Origin: a virus
Length of the DNA: 42,108 nucleotides
Strand: one strand, 5' to 3'
Virus record (IMG/VR): IMGVR_UViG_3300010396_000027
Coordinates: 1 to 42,108 of that record
In this document: piece after piece, positions 15,304-22,944 of the stretch
Layout of the letters: each line of letters starts with the position of its first letter
Position numbering within the stretch: the first letter of the stretch is position 1
The notes under the pieces: generated by a model
Told to the model about the DNA's origin: nothing
The model's input: only the letters and a program-made list of their open reading frames with translations
Database searches by the model: none
Program-made: the position numbers and the translations under genes

Positions 15304-15920
15304 TGACCTTCGCGATCAAACCTGGCTACCAAGAAAACCCTGGGCCGGTCTACTTCCTCGATGACGTGACCTCGACGCGCGGGCTCGTGTTTCAACCGGA
15401 CGTTTACACGCTCGCGGAGTTCCTGGCGGAGATCACCGGCGGCGAGATCATCGACGTGGGTTGCGGTTGGGGCGACAAGCTCGCCGGTATCCATGAACGG
15501 CACCCGTCGTGGGGGCTGCTCGGGATCGACTACGGCGACAACATCGCCCACTGCCGCGACGCGTACACCTGGGGGACGTGGATCGACGCCGACCTCGAAG
15601 AGATCGAACGGATAGACGCGCGTGGTGCGATCGTCGTCTGCTCCGATGTCGTAGAGCACCTCGTAGACCCCCGGCCGCTGCTCCACGCGCTGCGCGACTC
15701 GCAAGCGACCGCGATCATCCTCTCGACACCGGAACGCGACGTACAGCACGGCGCGCACCACAACGGCCCGTCACCGAACCTGTGTCACGTACGCGAGTGG
15801 AACGTTGCCGAGTTCCGCGAGTTCCTCACCGGCGAAGGGTTGAACGTGCGTCATCAGGGATTGACGCGCGGTCATGACCAGTCATGGATCATGCCGACAC
15901 AGTTGGCGATCTGTACGTGA
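15303..15920 (+). CDS. SAM-dependent methyltransferase (class I), cassette gene 4
   Basis: 205 residues with a clear class I methyltransferase motif I IIDVGCGWGDKL (49-60), LLGIDYGD (strand 2), VVCSDVVEHLVDPRPLLHAL (motif II/III region) and AIILSTPERD. It is sandwiched between glycosyltransferases and coupled to both, so the parsimonious role is O-methylation of the added glycan (a capping step), rather than DNA or protein methylation. It lacks the NPPY/PCQ motifs of DNA methyltransferases. Confidence 0.85.
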   Translation: MTFAIKPGYQENPGPVYFLDDVTSTRGLVFQPDVYTLAEFLAEITGGEIIDVGCGWGDKLAGIHERHPSWGLLGIDYGDNIAHCRDAYTWGTWIDADLEEIERIDARGAIVVCSDVVEHLVDPRPLLHALRDSQATAIILSTPERDVQHGAHHNGPSPNLCHVREWNVAEFREFLTGEGLNVRHQGLTRGHDQSWIMPTQLAICT

Positions 15921-16705
15921 CGGATGTCGCCGGGATCACGATGTGCCGGGACGAAGCGGACATCATCGGCCCGTTTCTCCGCAAGCTCGCCGCACAAGTC
16001 GACTTCATCGTGATCGCCGACAACAACAGCGTTGACGGCACACGCGACATCCTCGCCGATCTTGAACGTGAATTGCCCCTGACGGTCCTAGATGATCCAG
16101 AGGTCGGATACTTCCAATCCGCGAAGATGACTGACCTCGCGCACCGTGCAGCGTCGCTCGGTGCAACGTGGGTTGTTCCAGCCGATTGCGATGAAGTCTG
16201 GTATGCGCCCTTCCATCATCGGGTAGCCGACCTTCTTGAAGAGCTCGCGCCGCAGTGGTTCTGTGCCGCAGCCACGCTCTATGACCATGTAGCTACCGCG
16301 ATCGACCCCGACGAACCGGACCCGTTGTCGCGTCTCGGGTGGCGCCGACGCGAACCGGCACCGTTGGTGAAGGTCGCATGCCGTGTCCGCGACGACCTGA
16401 CGATCAACCAGGGAAACCACTCGGCCAGCTACGACGGCGGCGCGACGGTCTACACCGACCATCTCGTGATCCGGCACTTCCCGTATCGCAGCTCGGAGCA
16501 GATGATCCGCAAAGCATTGAACGGTGCGGAGGCGTACGCAGCGACCGACCTTCCCGAAGACCAGGGGGCGCACTGGCGGCAATACGGCCAACTCATCGCG
16601 CAAGAGGGCGAAGCGGCATTCACGGAGAACGTGTTCCGCAAGTGGTTCTGGTCGGCTGATCCGAACGCTGATCGATCGTTGCTCTTTGATCCGTGTCCCG
16701 TGTAA
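15917..16705 (+). CDS. Family 2 glycosyltransferase, cassette gene 5
   Basis: 262 residues; GTG 15917 overlaps the methyltransferase stop (GTGA); an in-frame ATG at 15884 would add 11 residues. It begins VTDVAGITMCRDEADIIGPF, followed by VIADNNSVDGTRDIL, with the ADCDEVW motif (D90-C-D92-E93) as metal site. This resembles the GT2 subfamily whose members start MVRDE and read DNxSxDGT. The C-terminal half (TVYTDHLVIRHFPYRSSEQM) fits that subfamily too. Likely adds a further residue to a growing glycan. Confidence 0.87.
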   Translation: MTDVAGITMCRDEADIIGPFLRKLAAQVDFIVIADNNSVDGTRDILADLERELPLTVLDDPEVGYFQSAKMTDLAHRAASLGATWVVPADCDEVWYAPFHHRVADLLEELAPQWFCAAATLYDHVATAIDPDEPDPLSRLGWRRREPAPLVKVACRVRDDLTINQGNHSASYDGGATVYTDHLVIRHFPYRSSEQMIRKALNGAEAYAATDLPEDQGAHWRQYGQLIAQEGEAAFTENVFRKWFWSADPNADRSLLFDPCPV

Positions 16706-17379
16706 GCATCATCGTCCCGCGCGCCGGCGACTGCCCGCACCGCGAACGCGCATGGCAATGGGTACGCAGCCAGTACGAAGATTTCGAGGTCGTCGAAGGT
16801 TGGGGCGACGCTGACCGATGGGTGAAAGCCGAAGCTGTGGCGGATGCGCTCGACCGAGCGACAGGCGACATCCTCGTCCTGCACGATGCGGATGTGTGGT
16901 CCGATCACCTGCACGAAGCGATTGCCACGGTGGAGTCAGGTAAGCACCAGTGGGGATCGCCGCACTGGACAGTACGCAGGCTCACCGAGCAGGGAACGAT
17001 GCTGTTCCTGGATGGTGAGCGCGAGTCAGCAGAGATCGAAGAGGATCATCACGCGGTACTCGGCGGCGGCATCGTTGTCGTGAGACGCGAGGCATACGAA
17101 CAGGCACCGTTCGACCCGCGGTTTGTGGGTTGGGGTCAGGAAGATAAGGCCCTTGCGGCGGCGCTCAGGTCATTGTGCGGAGCGCCGTTCGTTGACCGTC
17201 AGCCGCTCTGGCATCTCTGGCATCCGCCACAACCGCGAATGAGCCGTCGGGATGGGTCGGAAGCTGGCGTCGCTCTCTGGCGACGCTACATAGCCGCTCG
17301 GGCATGGCCCGAGCGGATGCGCGAACTGATCGAGGAGGGCCGAGCATGCCTATCACCCGGTTCTTCACCACGCCTGTAA
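16693..17379 (+). CDS. Galactosyltransferase-like glycosyltransferase (GT7/27 C-terminal motif), cassette gene 6
   Basis: 228 residues; GTG 16693 overlaps the previous gene by 13 bases. After VSRVSIIVPRAGDCPHRERA, a DxD-type HDADVW motif lies at 64-69 and the C-terminal part contains FVGWGQEDKALA (144-155), which corresponds to the GWGxED signature of GT7/GT27 galactosyl- and GalNAc-transferases. WHLWHPPQPR near the C terminus holds the usual metal-binding histidines. It overlaps the next structural gene by 34 bases. Confidence 0.85.
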   Translation: MSRVSIIVPRAGDCPHRERAWQWVRSQYEDFEVVEGWGDADRWVKAEAVADALDRATGDILVLHDADVWSDHLHEAIATVESGKHQWGSPHWTVRRLTEQGTMLFLDGERESAEIEEDHHAVLGGGIVVVRREAYEQAPFDPRFVGWGQEDKALAAALRSLCGAPFVDRQPLWHLWHPPQPRMSRRDGSEAGVALWRRYIAARAWPERMRELIEEGRACLSPGSSPRL

Positions 17380-17696
17380 CGATCATCGAACCCGGCAGTT
17401 CATCGGACGGCTACAGCGGAACCGCACCCGACTGGCAACATCCCGCGTCCCAACGGCACGTCAACGGATGGCTCACCCAAGTTTCAACCACGGAAGAAAT
17501 CGGTGGCCGTGACGTGACCGTCACCTACGACGAGCTCACACTCCCCGCAGGGGACCCGATCACGTCGGCAGCCCGCGTGCAATACGCCACCGACTTGTTC
17601 GAGGTCGACGGCCGACCCCAACGGTCCCGTACTCCGGGCCAGTCGGATCATCACGTCATCGTCCGGTTGCGGCTCGCGACAGAGGTGACCGTATGA
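17346..17696 (+). CDS. Head closure (stopper) protein
   Basis: 116 residues with GGAGG upstream of ATG 17346. N-terminal MPITRFFTTPVTIIEPGSSS followed by beta-strands (VTVTYDELTLPAGDPITSAA; VQYATDLFEVDGRPQR) matches the small beta-barrel stoppers that follow adaptor genes. This marks the resumption of the connector block after the glycosyltransferase cassette, which therefore splits adaptor from stopper. Confidence 0.7.
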   Translation: MPITRFFTTPVTIIEPGSSSDGYSGTAPDWQHPASQRHVNGWLTQVSTTEEIGGRDVTVTYDELTLPAGDPITSAARVQYATDLFEVDGRPQRSRTPGQSDHHVIVRLRLATEVTV

Positions 17697-17938
17697 CGGT
17701 GAAGTTCGTTCTCAACCGTGCTGGTGTACGCGAGTTGTTACGAGGCGCGCAGATGCAGGCCGAGGTAACACGCCGCGCTGAACATATTGCGGCCGCGGCG
17801 GGGCCTGGTCACGAAGTGGTTTCGTCGGTTGGTCGGAACCGGGCACGAGCAGAAGTCCGTACGACCACGATCGAAGCGAAGATCGCAGAAGCCGCCCACC
17901 AGAACCTCACCCGAGCGATCAGGGCCGGCGGCGAGTAA
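17693..17938 (+). CDS. HK97 gp10-like/head-tail joining protein
   Basis: 81 residues; ATGA overlap at start. MTVKFVLNRAGVRELLRGAQ and EVTRRAEHIAAAAGPGHEV match the N-terminal helices of the small tail-component family (gp10/Neck1-like) between stopper and tail terminator. It ends with RTTTIEAKIAEAAHQNLTRA. It is short for the family. Confidence 0.7.
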   Translation: MTVKFVLNRAGVRELLRGAQMQAEVTRRAEHIAAAAGPGHEVVSSVGRNRARAEVRTTTIEAKIAEAAHQNLTRAIRAGGE

Positions 17939-18358
17939 ATGGAGACGATCGTCTTCCCCGACCCGGTAGAACTCGCGATCGACGCTCTCACGGCCGGCCT
18001 CGCCGAAGCGGGTGACGATGCTCGGGTCGGAGCGAAGATCCCCGCGGCATCCCGTTGGATCACGATCACGCTGATCGATACCGAAGTGCGCGACATCGTC
18101 GTGCAACGATCGATCTTGCGTGTCGCATGCCAGGTTGGTGATGGACCGACAGCGAAGAAGGACGCGCAAGCTCTCGCACAACTTGTGCGCGCGATTCTCG
18201 GCTCCATCCAGGGCACCCAACAGGCCGGTACCACGGTCTACAAAGTGACCGACGTACACCTCGCCGATGACCCGGACCAGATAACGGGCCTGAATCGCGT
18301 GACGTTCAACGTTGCGATCTCCCTGCGCGGTACCGCCGTCGTTCTCGGCGTCTCATAG
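17939..18358 (+). CDS. Tail terminator protein
   Basis: 139 residues. Starts METIVFPDPVELAIDALTAG and has the alpha/beta layout (WITITLIDTEVRDIVVQRSI; LAQLVRAILGSI; LNRVTFNVAISLRG) of tail terminators that cap the tail tube before head joining. Position just before the major tail protein agrees. Confidence 0.75.
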   Translation: METIVFPDPVELAIDALTAGLAEAGDDARVGAKIPAASRWITITLIDTEVRDIVVQRSILRVACQVGDGPTAKKDAQALAQLVRAILGSIQGTQQAGTTVYKVTDVHLADDPDQITGLNRVTFNVAISLRGTAVVLGVS

Positions 18359-18456
18359 CGCCTCTGTCTCGTTCTTCAGATTCTCCGTGACACATCTCGA
18401 CGTGTCGCGGGTAAATCCGGCTGACCCGACCAGTAACACGTAAGGAGCCACCAACC

Positions 18457-18993
18457 ATGGCGGCGAACACAGCAGCGAACGTCCTGGTCGGTGCGACCGG
18501 CCACGTCTACGGCGCCCCCTCGGGCACGTCTCTCCCCACCCACGAGATCGAAGGTCTCAACGCCTCGTTCGTGAACCTCGGCTACATCTCCGAGGCCGGT
18601 GTCGTACAGCACATCTCCGGCTCGGTCACCACGATCAAGGCGTGGGGCGGTGACGTGATCCGCAAGGTCCGCACCGAGCACGACCTCACCTTCGATGTCG
18701 TGATGATCGAAACGAACCCGACATCGCTCGGCACGTACTACGGGCCGCAGTCCGACGCCGCGACCGTCACGGAGATCAAGGCCAACAACGGGCTCCGTCA
18801 GTCGTGGGTCATCGATGTCGTAGACGGCACGAACCTCGTCCGGATCGTCATTCCCGACGGTGAAGTGCTCGAGACCGGCGACGTGACATACGCGACAGCG
18901 AACGCGATCTCGTACCCGATCACGATCTCCGCATACGCGGACGGTTCGGGCAACAAGGCGTACGTGTACGCGCACGACACGGGCGCTTCCTGA
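18457..18993 (+). CDS. Major tail protein
   Basis: 178 residues with AAGGAG upstream. Mostly beta-strands; begins MAANTAANVLVGATGHVYGA and contains HISGSVTTIKAWGGDVIRKV and LTFDVVMIETNPTSLGTYYG, the sequence pattern of tail-tube proteins of actinophages. It precedes the tail-assembly chaperones, as usual. The gap 18359-18456 holds only weak inverted repeats (GACAC/GTGTC around 18390-18407) and the ribosome-binding site. Confidence 0.85.
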   Translation: MAANTAANVLVGATGHVYGAPSGTSLPTHEIEGLNASFVNLGYISEAGVVQHISGSVTTIKAWGGDVIRKVRTEHDLTFDVVMIETNPTSLGTYYGPQSDAATVTEIKANNGLRQSWVIDVVDGTNLVRIVIPDGEVLETGDVTYATANAISYPITISAYADGSGNKAYVYAHDTGAS

Positions 18994-19000
18994 TCGGTAT

Positions 19001-19037
19001 GGGTGCGGCGGTGTCCCAGCCGGTCGCCGCCGCACCC
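19001..19037 (+). terminator. Strong hairpin after major tail gene (possible attenuator)
   Basis: GGGTGCGGCGG (19001-19011) pairs perfectly with CCGCCGCACCC (19027-19037), loop 15 bases. There is no T run after it, so it may act as an attenuator or mRNA-stabilising hairpin that keeps the major tail protein abundant relative to the chaperones and tape measure downstream. Confidence 0.55.
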
Positions 19038-19076
19038 GACCGTCCCCGTACCGGCTGAATGGAAAGGAACCGGCTG

Positions 19077-19466
19077 ATGCCGTTCGATCTCGACGCGGTT
19101 CTCGTAGAACCGAAGAAGGCCGCGAAAACGAAGCAGTTCACGTTCACGTTTGACGGCGACGAATACACGCTCATCACTCCCGCCGACTCGATCAACCTCG
19201 ACCTCCTCGCGCTCAACGCCGCGAACCGCGGCGACTATGTGAACGCGCTCATGCGGCTCATGAGTCCAGACGAATACGCGCGGATCGTCAGATCATCGAA
19301 GACATTCACAGGTGAAGCGATCCTGTCCCTCCTCGACGCCTACTACAAGCACACGGCGGCGATGGACACGGGGGAATCTGCGGCCTCGTCGAACTCGTCC
19401 AAGAGCACGGCGAGGCCATCGAAGCGGACCTCCAAGAGCACTACGGGATCGCGCTCGCGCACCTAG
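19077..19466 (+). CDS. Tail assembly chaperone, gpG-like
   Basis: 129 residues starting at ATG 19077 (AAGGA upstream; ATG 19059 is possible). The N-terminal part PFDLDAVLVEPKKAAKTKQF is followed by FTFDGDEYTLITPADSINLD and a helical stretch. After the slippery site at 19370-19376 the zero frame turns into Ser/Thr/Lys/Arg low complexity, indicating that this tail is not under strong constraint. Together with the frameshift product it would coat the tape measure during tail assembly. Confidence 0.82.
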   Translation: MPFDLDAVLVEPKKAAKTKQFTFTFDGDEYTLITPADSINLDLLALNAANRGDYVNALMRLMSPDEYARIVRSSKTFTGEAILSLLDAYYKHTAAMDTGESAASSNSSKSTARPSKRTSKSTTGSRSRT

Positions 19467-19825
19467 GAAGCGGCGAGCTCTCCTGGCGGAGGCTCAACGT
19501 CCTGGTCAACGGACTCGGGCAAGGAACACGGCTCTACCGTGCGATCACCGGCGACCACTGGACATCCACAGATCATCTTCTCGCGCTCGTCGCAGACCGC
19601 CTCGCGATCCTCGTGTGGCAGCCGACGAAAGATGGCGCGAACGGCAAGAACTTCCCGACGCCGTTACTTCGTCCAGGTCAAGAACCGGCCGCCACCACCG
19701 ACGACCGAGACGGCAGACGATTCGGAAGCAAGGGCCTCACAACGGCCGATGTCGACGCGCTACTCGCGCGCATGCGCGATGGGGGTGATGACGTATCGCG
19801 ATCGAACTCGGAACCGCTTACGTAA
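19077..19825 (+). CDS. Tail assembly chaperone gpGT-like, -1 frameshift product
   Basis: A -1 ribosomal slip at GGGGGAA (19370-19376) would join the first ~100 residues of the G protein to a second open frame ending at 19825, giving about 249 residues. The second frame is clearly coding: GLVELVQEHGEAIEADLQEH, YGIALAHLGSGELSWRRLNV, WTSTDHLLALVADRLAILVW. It has no good start of its own and directly precedes the tape measure gene, the classic arrangement of dsDNA tailed phages. The exact slip codon is inferred. Confidence 0.8.
19370..19376 (+). other. Programmed -1 frameshift site
   Basis: GGGGGAA, read in frame 0 as ACG GGG GAA. A one-base backward slip allows the P-site Gly codon to re-pair fully and puts the ribosome into the gpT frame. 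It is located at the end of the conserved part of the G protein, as expected. Confidence 0.75.
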
Positions 19826-22800
19826 GTGTGGTGCCCTCCGCGCGAGGTATCGAAGCGAACCTCGCGAAAGAGCTCGGGTCAGTCTCGACAGTCGCCGCGG
19901 CGGAAGGCACGAAGGCCGGGACGGCGCTCGGGGGGAACGTAGCGAAAAGTCTTCAGACGACGTTGGGTAAGACGTCGAGTCTCGCGGCCGGTCTGGGTGT
20001 GCCGTTCGCGGCGCAACTGTCGACGATCAACTCGCGGTTTGACGTGTCGTCCGCGAAAGCAGACGGGTTCCGGCAGACGATCGAGAACGTCGGTAAAGCA
20101 TCCCTGATCGCGGCCGGTGTTGGGCTCACGGCCATCGGGACCTCGGCCGTTCACGCGGCAGATCAGTTCGAGATTTCGCGCGCACGGCTCGAAACGGCGG
20201 TGAAGAACACGGGCGGCGATTTTGAGGACGCATCGAAGGGCGTTTCGACGCTCGATGATTCGTTCGTCAAGCTCGGGTTCAACACATCGGATACCGAGGA
20301 TGCGCTGTCACGGTTGACCGTCGCGACAGGCAGCGTGTCCAAGGCGACACAACTCATGGCCGTCGCGGCCGACATCGCGCGGGCCCGGAACATTCCGTTG
20401 GTGCAATCGACGGATCTGCTCGCCAAGGCCGCGAACGGCAACTTTCTCGGGTTGCGGCGGCTCGGTATCGCGTCGAAGGACCAGATCGCGAGCTTCCATT
20501 CTCTTGCTGATGTGACCGATTTCCTCGCGAAGAAGTTCGGGGGTCAGGCCGCGGCATTCTCGGACACGTTCGCCGGGAAGATGGCCGCGCTGAAGGCGCA
20601 GGCTAACCAGCTCGAGGTGACGATCGGCACCGGGCTCATTCCGAGGATTCAGGGTCTCGCCGATCTGACGGTCCGTGGAGTCCAGGGATTCGAGTCATTC
20701 AACCGTTCTACCGACGGGACGGCCGGAAGGCTCGCGCTGATAGCGGCCGCGACACCTGCCGTCATCTTCGCTTTCACGAAGATCAAGGACGCGATTGTCG
20801 CTGCCACGGCTGCTGAAGGTGGCCTCAGCGTCGCGTCCACCGGTCTTGTTGGAGCGTTGGTGGGTGTCGCTGGTGGAGTCGCGTTGGGAGACAAGCTCAA
20901 GGAGAGTCTTGCCGGCGGCAAGGTGAATGTTGACGCGCTCACTGCTTCGTTCAAGCATCTGGCGGACTCGAATAAGCTGGACTCGAACGCGGTTGATCTA
21001 CTCGGGACGAGTTTCGGGAAGTTGTCAGGCGATCTGACAACGATCCGAGGTAACACGCTCCAGAAGGGGTTCGGGTTCGCGGGGTCGGCGCAGCAGGCAG
21101 TGCGCGACATTGGCGCGACCAACGACGCCCTGAAGAAGTTGATTGTCACAGCGGGACCGACGGCTGCCTACAAGGCGTTCGCGCAACTTGCTGCGGGGCT
21201 CGAGCGGGCAGGGCAGAACTCCCGCGACATCGGCCAACAGTTCAGTCCCTTCCTCCATGCGCTACAGCAGGCCCAAGAAGACTCGGACAAGACGACCGGA
21301 TCACTGGATCACACTGGTAATGCGGCACGCCAGGCTGGCGACGCGTTCGCGTATATGGGCGGTCAGATCAAGAGCGCCGCGGACGCCCTCGACACGATCA
21401 ACGGCAAAGCGTTCAAGGGCATCCAGACCGGCATTGCGCGTGATACCGCCCAGACTGGCGTGCAGGACGCGATCGACGCGCTCAACAACCCGGACCCCGG
21501 ATCTTCCGGCGGTGGTGGCGGTGGGGAAACCGCGACAGCGACCGCTCTCGACGCGATCCAGAAGAACCTCACGTTGCGCGACTCGCAACGTGGTGTGCAG
21601 CAGGCCGCACAGGGCGTCAAAGACGCGCAAGAGCAACTGACTCGCGCTCAGCAGGATCAGACGACCGCTACCCAGACACTCCGATCCGCGCAGGAGAACT
21701 ACCGCCAGACCCTGCAAGGAGTGTCTCGGGACTCGAAGGCAGCGAAGGATGCTGCGGACGCGCTCGCGCAGGCACAGAACAACAAGGAAGGCGCGCAACT
21801 TTCCGTCGATGCCGCGAAACGCAACCTCGAGAAAGCGAAGAACGACAAGGGCCTCCTCGCGCTCGCGGTGAAGGACGCGCGCGACAAGCTCGCAGCCGAC
21901 AAGGCCGGCGGATCTGGCAGCACACAGTTCGTCGAGACCCCGACCGGCAGCCAGCAGGTGTCCAGCACAGGCGGCGCGGACCCGGAGCAGATCCGCAAGG
22001 ACCAGATCGCGCTCAACGACGCGATCATCGACCAGAAAGGCGCCGACGATACCGTCAAGCAGGCCGAGCTCGACCTGAAGAACGCGCGTCTCGCGGCGAA
22101 ACAGTCGACGAAGGACGCGGCGGAAGCGCAACGGATCTACAACGGGACAATCAACGGGTTCCCGCCCGCGTCGCAGGAAGCGAAACAAGCGCAGGATCAG
22201 TTGACGCAGGCGCAGCGTGGTGCCGAAGACGCCGCGGACGGCGTACGGCACGCGCAGGATCAGTTGACGACTGCGGTGAACGCGACCGCCGACGCGAACC
22301 TCGCGTTGCTCCGCGCGCAAGCCGACGTTGACGGGAAACTTACAGCGTCGTCGGGTGCGTCCTCGGCGGGGAAGAAGCTCGATTCGTTGAAGACGCGTAC
22401 GGACAACGCGACCACAGCGATCCTCAACCTCGCGGACGCGGCGGGGAAGGCGGACCTCGCGGCCGGGCACTCGTTCGGATATGCGATCTCCGACGAGATC
22501 GGGGTACTCCGTACGTACGCGGCGGCGAATCCGCTGTTGGCGCATGCGTTCGATGGTGCCCTCGCGGACTTGCAACATCAGTTCGACCTGTACCTGTCGC
22601 ATCAGGCACCCCCGCCGTACATCGCGCCCGCAACGGTCGGGACAACGACCGGGCCAGGAGCGGGGAACATCCGGCGGCGTGCCGCTGGCGGTCCGGTGGA
22701 CCCGCATCAGGCGTATCTGGTGAACGAGAACGGCGCCGAGCTGCTCATCATGGGCGACAAGGGCGGCACCGTCGTACCGAACCACTCGCTGCGGAACTCG

Positions 22801-22944
22801 CGGCCATGGGCCGGTGGTGGTGACACCTACAACATTTATGCGTCCGCGTTGGAAGCGCACAGGATCGGCCAGATTGTTGTCGAGTCCCTTCAGCATGTCA
22901 CTGCGTCGAAGGGTGCGATCCGTAACGTCCGATTCGCCAACTGA
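19795..22944 (+). CDS. Tape measure protein (start apparently ATC at 19795; first ordinary start GTG 19828)
   Basis: 1049 residues from 19795 (1038 from GTG 19828). The N-terminal peptide IELGTAYVSVVPSARGIEAN, conserved in actinophage tape measures, starts upstream of GTG 19828 and follows an ATC GCG where ATG GCG is expected; a near-ideal GGGGGTGA ribosome-binding site lies at 19781-19788. Hydrophobic Ala/Gly-rich segments at about residues 310-360 may cross the membrane during DNA ejection, and residues about 580-850 are long Gln/Ala-rich coiled coils. At about 1.5 A per residue, the tail would be near 155 nm. Confidence 0.92.
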   Translation: MAIELGTAYVSVVPSARGIEANLAKELGSVSTVAAAEGTKAGTALGGNVAKSLQTTLGKTSSLAAGLGVPFAAQLSTINSRFDVSSAKADGFRQTIENVGKASLIAAGVGLTAIGTSAVHAADQFEISRARLETAVKNTGGDFEDASKGVSTLDDSFVKLGFNTSDTEDALSRLTVATGSVSKATQLMAVAADIARARNIPLVQSTDLLAKAANGNFLGLRRLGIASKDQIASFHSLADVTDFLAKKFGGQAAAFSDTFAGKMAALKAQANQLEVTIGTGLIPRIQGLADLTVRGVQGFESFNRSTDGTAGRLALIAAATPAVIFAFTKIKDAIVAATAAEGGLSVASTGLVGALVGVAGGVALGDKLKESLAGGKVNVDALTASFKHLADSNKLDSNAVDLLGTSFGKLSGDLTTIRGNTLQKGFGFAGSAQQAVRDIGATNDALKKLIVTAGPTAAYKAFAQLAAGLERAGQNSRDIGQQFSPFLHALQQAQEDSDKTTGSLDHTGNAARQAGDAFAYMGGQIKSAADALDTINGKAFKGIQTGIARDTAQTGVQDAIDALNNPDPGSSGGGGGGETATATALDAIQKNLTLRDSQRGVQQAAQGVKDAQEQLTRAQQDQTTATQTLRSAQENYRQTLQGVSRDSKAAKDAADALAQAQNNKEGAQLSVDAAKRNLEKAKNDKGLLALAVKDARDKLAADKAGGSGSTQFVETPTGSQQVSSTGGADPEQIRKDQIALNDAIIDQKGADDTVKQAELDLKNARLAAKQSTKDAAEAQRIYNGTINGFPPASQEAKQAQDQLTQAQRGAEDAADGVRHAQDQLTTAVNATADANLALLRAQADVDGKLTASSGASSAGKKLDSLKTRTDNATTAILNLADAAGKADLAAGHSFGYAISDEIGVLRTYAAANPLLAHAFDGALADLQHQFDLYLSHQAPPPYIAPATVGTTTGPGAGNIRRRAAGGPVDPHQAYLVNENGAELLIMGDKGGTVVPNHSLRNSRPWAGGGDTYNIYASALEAHRIGQIVVESLQHVTASKGAIRNVRFAN

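Noticed and set aside
15303-15920. A third DNA methyltransferase
   Set aside because: It has a generic SAM-binding motif but no PCQ or NPPY-type DNA methylation motif, and it is embedded among glycosyltransferases.
21301-22896. Long minus-strand open frame opposite the tape measure
   Set aside because: Mirror of high third-position GC codons in the coiled-coil region; Arg/Val-rich, no domain.
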